DNA of 24,873 nt from Rhizophagus sp. LPA8_4_AMF (Eukaryota; Glomeromycota; Glomeromycetes; Glomerales; Glomeraceae). A program made the position numbers and the translations under genes. The stretch covers positions 1-24,873 of the forward strand of contig JADRCO010000900.1 of NCBI GenBank assembly GCA_021464525.1. Direction: 5' to 3'. The notes below the pieces were generated by a model. It saw only the letters and a program-made list of their open reading frames with translations. It made no database searches and had not been told where the DNA came from. Positions 21,540 through 24,873 of this stretch are shown piece after piece; positions within the stretch are counted from its first letter, which is position 1; every line of letters starts with the position of its first letter.

Positions 21540-21865
21540 GAAAGAAAAAAAAAATAAAAAAAAATCACGCTTACAGCATCAAATATTCAAATATACATTA
21601 TACATATAAAAAAATATATATATATATAAAATATTAGTAAGATTATCATAGAAAAAAAAGCCGAGATGAAAATATTAAAAATTCAGTTTTAAAAAAAATA
21701 ATTATTAAAATCTCGGTTTTAAAAAGCTGAAAAAAAAAATATTATTAAAAAAGAACCGGTCTAAAAAAAGACCCCCAAAAAAGATCTGGTCTTAAAAAAA
21801 AGAAACGAAAAAAAAAAAATATTAAAAAAATGAAAAAAGTGATCCGATCTAAAAAAAGACGGTGT
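21540..21865. repeat. A-rich array with recurring short hairpins
   Basis: Long A runs are interrupted by short G/C-bearing blocks that recur: CCGAGAT at 21661-21667 pairs with ATCTCGG at 21710-21716; GGTCT at 21758-21762 pairs with AGACC at 21769-21773 across six A; and related blocks CTGGTCTT (about 21786-21793) and CGATCTAAAAAAAGAC (about 21845-21860) follow. The blocks look like degenerate copies of one unit. Nothing coding was seen. Confidence 0.5.
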
Positions 21866-22370
21866 TTATTGTGATCTAATTATGGTATGCTTGATTTACT
21901 TACAAATTTACTAATCATGCGTACCTGTTTTGACCGTATGTATATATTACTACTATAAAATTACGGGTATGACGAAGCTAAATATATAAAAGATCTAGAA
22001 GTACTGTTCAAATTGTGAGCCAAGAAACAAACAAGTTTTTAATTTGACTGAAAAAAAAAAATTTTGAGAATCTTTTTTGCACAATTTTGCATTTTACGAT
22101 TCATTACAATAGTAACATCAATATATGCCAATTCGTACCTGTACATTATTAATTGTACCGTACCTTTTACAGGAACTGTATTAGCGATGAAAATCTTTCA
22201 GATTGGCCATCGGAACTGTCGAAGGATGACGAAGAACAAAAATAATTACGATACAATTCAAAATTATTTATACAGATTAATTTAAACGTTACAGTTACAC
22301 GCGAATTTTTTTAGTTATATAGAGATATAATTCTTTATCTTGGATTTGAATTGATGATCTTGTCTATATA

Positions 22371-22502
22371 GGTTGTGCCATACGAAATTATTGCTGTTCC
22401 AGTTATCTATCTAAGACCGAGGGCCATTAAAAAAATTAACGATCAATGCCTATTTCATTTAAAGAAGATCAAGGATGCGGAGAAACTAAAGTTATTTAAG
22501 TG
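22371..22502 (+). pseudogene. Possible orphan terminal exon
   Basis: An open frame of 43 codons plus TGA follows directly after an acceptor-like CTATATAG. It reads VVPYEIIAVPVIYLRPRA and continues with KKINDQCLFHLKKIKDAEKL. The frame is closed by TAG at the acceptor itself, as expected of an exon. No matching upstream exon was found: the nearest protein-like stretch (about 22175-22240, with SDENLSDWPSELSKDDEEQK) ends in TAA without a donor. The family is not recognised. It may be the relic of a decayed gene or chance. Confidence 0.3.
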
Positions 22503-22527
22503 AAAAAGCTCGGTCAATCTAAAAAAA

Positions 22528-22755
22528 AAAAAATAAAACAAAACATAACATACTCCTTTTCTACGTTGCTTTTTTTTAGTAGATAAGATTGTTTTAAGAT
22601 AATTTGTCTTTTCTTCGTTATTTTTAAGACATTAAAATAAATATTCGCCTCTGGAGTCAAATCTTCGTAAACATCTCGTAATTCTTCCGGTAAATTTCGA
22701 AGAAATACAGTTTTCCTACTCCATCGTTTCCGGTTTCTTGACAGTGAATGACCAT
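22528..22755 (-). pseudogene. Possible exon relic on the minus strand
   Basis: From about 22755 down the minus strand is open for about 70 codons without a start codon: TVFLRNLPEELRDVYEDLTP is followed by EANIYFNVLKITKKRQIILK. A GTATGT donor with a TTTTTTAG acceptor just downstream could extend it by about 20 codons. The stretch at 22660-22755 is richer in GC than its surroundings, and third positions favour A/T in this frame. A second protein-like piece on the same strand lies at about 23085-23035 (AIDPGAKQFPLNLFVK, flanked by AG and GT). The plus strand is also open here, so the call is weak. Family unknown. Confidence 0.3.
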
Positions 22756-23296
22756 GTTATTAGTAGATTTAAAACGTGTATTCCTAAATATTATAATACA
22801 CGTAATTCGATATGATTGACGTTAAATATTATTTATGTACTAAGCCGCCTCTACAAATTTTACAAATTTCAAAATATGGAATTGAGTATTTGTTAATCAA
22901 GGAGCGAATAGCTACAATTATTTATACTAATGATGTATTGATTTATTACGTCATAATAGTTTTGATTCTATTGTTTCTTGATTCACTGTTGAATTATCGT
23001 TATTAGTTAATTATGTGCTTACTGATCTACCTTGACAAATAGGTTTAGAGGAAATTGCTTTGCACCAGGATCAATGGCCTTAAATAAATTTATTAAATTT
23101 ATCGTGATATCGTCAAATAAAAATGATTAACACCATCAAATCATTTTAGCAAAAAATCGACAATTCAGATCACCAAATTTTTTTTAATCTGCTGATAATC
23201 TATGTACACAATTCAAATTGTACTGTAGCAATTGTTTTTTCCTTGCTCACATTTATTAAATATTTCTACATAATACAAAAATTTTAAAATATAGTA

Positions 23297-23769
23297 CAGT
23301 CGGACCCCACCTCTTGTAGAATGGATTTTAATACTATTAAATTACCTCTATATCAGCTATAATCACTATCACACAAAAATCTTAACATACATATTATTTA
23401 TATTTTTAATAAAACCTCCCGTAATCACCTATAAATTATAATTCTAGCCGCATATTTCCTTATTAGGAAATTTTGTAATTTTGACCAGCACTATATTCGC
23501 CCAGAATTTCAATATTTCTATAGTTTCGACCAGAATTTAATTTCGGCTAAATTTAAAATCTCTCTTTTTGTCCAAAGCGTTAGTGAAGGACTATTTACCA
23601 TACTGAACTAGCAAAATTTGTTTTAACCCATTTTTATTTCTGTCAGTTGTCACAATCACATAACACTTGCAAGTTATGCAATGTGAAGGACTTAAACAGT
23701 TTCTGTTTTCCTAGTATATAATCACCAATTTGAAGGAACCAAATAGGTGATTATATGGAGATCCAACTG
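23297..23769. mobile_element. 473-bp TA-flanked non-autonomous DNA transposon
   Basis: The left end reads CAGTCGGACCCCACC. The right end, on the other strand, reads CAGTTGGATCTCCATATAAT. Both are bounded by TA (23295-23296 and 23770-23771), the target duplication of Tc1/mariner/pogo elements. The interior has no transposase. Copies of the decamer TATAATCACC or near variants recur near both ends (about 23356, 23419, 23716 and inverted at 23745), as subterminal repeats. The CAGT-GGA terminus and the motif link it to the element starting at 24807. Confidence 0.72.
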
Positions 23770-24007
23770 TAATTCATTTTCACAACAATGAGATTAAGAA
23801 TAATCATAAATTTGGTTTATATGTATGTTAAATATAACATAAAATGTGAAATTATTAATATTAAATCTTATTAAAAATAATTTTTAGTTAGGTCATCTAG
23901 ATTATAAAAAAAGAAAATAATTACATTTAACTGGGAGAAAATTAACTGATAGGTAGAATTACATAATTCCTAGTTGAGTTTCAAAACTGATTGTATCAAA
24001 ATTAAAG

Positions 24008-24390
24008 CTCCACATGAGTCAACTCAAGCTGAGCTGAGCCAAAATTTGAATTAGCGTAGCTCGATTAGAATGGATGAGCCTAGTTAATTTTGAGCCAAGC
24101 TAAGCCAAGCCTTAAAATGGTTTAGCTTGAGCCAGCTCAAGCTGGATGATTTATTAATTTAAATATATAATTTGTGAAATAATCAGCTGATAATCACATG
24201 CACAAATATTATTTTTGCTTAATTCTAGAGCTCACAAGCCAGCTCATAGCTTGTGAGCCAATTTGAGCAAGCTGCATTGAAGCTTAGCTCAAATAAGCTA
24301 AGCTAAAATGATTGTGAACTACAGTTTGGCTCAGCTCGATATATATAGTTCACGAGCTAGCTTGAGCTTGAACAGCTTGTGTAAAGCACT
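24008..24390. mobile_element. AGCT-rich palindromic element (candidate non-autonomous transposon)
   Basis: Two blocks (24008-24145 and 24228-24390) are dense in variants of AGCTTGAGC, GAGCCAAGC and their complements, separated by about 80 bp of plain AT-rich DNA. They contain perfect hairpins: AGCTTGAGC/GCTCAAGCT at 24124-24132 and 24135-24143, and GCTCACAAGC/GCTTGTGAGC at 24230-24239 and 24249-24258. Such subterminal AGCTCNAGC arrays are known from hAT-type non-autonomous elements in plants, so a hAT-like MITE is the best guess. Exact ends and target duplication could not be fixed. An open frame across the right block is incidental. Confidence 0.5.
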
Positions 24391-24730
24391 AATTAAAATT
24401 AACATAATTCTTTATCCAGTTAATATTTCCCTGAGTAAAATTAATAACATAAAAAAAATTTATTTTTCAGTTAATTTAAAAATATTTTTTTATCTTATTA
24501 GCAATACAGGTTAGTTACAATGTCACACAAATTGGACAATAAAATGTATACATGACTCAAGAAATAGATCAGGTGCAAATTATTTATATAAAAAGTATTC
24601 TAAATATTAGAAGAATTTTTGTTATATAGATAACAGATAAATGTATAGGATAAACAGTGCATTTAGCACTAATTATTCAACTTAAACTGAACTAAATAGT
24701 GCATTTTAAAAAGGTGTATATTTATATAGA
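24391..24730. other. AT-rich spacer
   Basis: No gene or repeat was recognised in this stretch. It separates the AGCT-rich element from the transposon ends at the window edge. Confidence 0.35.
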
Positions 24731-24736
24731 ATACAT

Positions 24737-24750
24737 CTATAGAGAGTTGA
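24737..24750 (-). mobile_element. Isolated transposon end (remnant)
   Basis: CTATAGAGAGTTGA is, read on the minus strand, TCAACTCTCTATAG. It differs from the terminus at 24810-24825 only by one missing CT step. It therefore looks like the right end of a related element, lying back to back with the next one. Confidence 0.45.
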
Positions 24751-24806
24751 TTATATATTAAATCACATTAATAAAAGTAACTATGTTATATATACAGTAT
24801 ATAATA

Positions 24807-24873
24807 CAGTCAACTCTCTCTATAGTCACCTCTGTTATAGTCACATTATCCTATATAGTCACCTTAGTTGAGT
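24807..24873 (+). mobile_element. Left end of a pogo/mariner-like DNA transposon, cut by the window edge
   Basis: After TA at 24805-24806 the element begins CAGTCAACTCTCTCTATAG. Three copies of TATAGTCAC(C/A) follow at 24821-24830, 24836-24845 and 24854-24863. TA-flanked CAGTCRA-type ends with repeated binding motifs are usual for pogo/Tigger/Fot-type elements. Whether a transposase follows cannot be seen. Confidence 0.6.

Noticed and set aside
22812-23006. Plus-strand open frame of 64 codons
   Set aside because: Hydrophobic, AT-driven Ile/Leu/Tyr composition with no family features; overlaps minus-strand exon relics.
1-24873. CRISPR arrays, operons, bacterial promoters or a prokaryotic defence system
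   Set aside because: The DNA is eukaryotic, with spliced genes throughout; no regularly spaced direct repeats of CRISPR type were seen.

Overview
The window looks like nuclear DNA of an intron-rich, very AT-rich fungus, most consistent with an arbuscular mycorrhizal fungus of the Rhizophagus type (Glomeromycotina). The grounds are short GT-AG introns (70-127 bp), A/T-ended codons, long homopolymer A/T runs, F-box/LRR genes of the kind expanded in that group, a fungal-type NADPH-oxidase regulator, and abundant small non-autonomous DNA transposons. The species is an inference; the gene families are read directly from reassembled exons.

Layout. (1) 152-2035, + strand: four-exon OMA1-type mitochondrial inner-membrane metallopeptidase. 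(2) 2516-3784, - strand, convergent with it: five-exon mitochondrial dicarboxylate carrier. (3) 5321-8122, + strand: ten-exon NoxR/p67phox-like regulator (TPR, activation segment, disordered NSLR-repeat linker, PB1). (4) 8123-12247: gene-poor stretch. (5) 12248-13997, - strand: F-box/LRR protein. (6) 15280-16172, - strand: five-exon TMEM50/Vps68 endosomal membrane protein. (7) 17517-19343, + strand: second F-box/LRR protein, with a spliced acidic then Asn/His-rich tail. (8) 19344-24873: no intact gene. It holds a 173-bp MITE with 32-bp inverted repeats, a diverged repeat pair, a B-box-bearing segment, an A-rich hairpin array, possible exon relics, a 473-bp TA-flanked element, an AGCT-rich palindromic element and the left end of a further DNA transposon cut by the window edge.

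Functional picture. OMA1 and the dicarboxylate carrier are both inner mitochondrial membrane proteins, and both have CACGTG boxes upstream. NoxR would assemble with a Rac GTPase and NADPH oxidase at the plasma membrane to control reactive-oxygen production. TMEM50/Vps68 acts in late-endosome traffic, and the F-box proteins are probable SCF substrate adaptors. These are independent eukaryotic genes, not an operon. All six models are spliced with preserved reading frame. Splice sites were assigned by eye and no database was searched.
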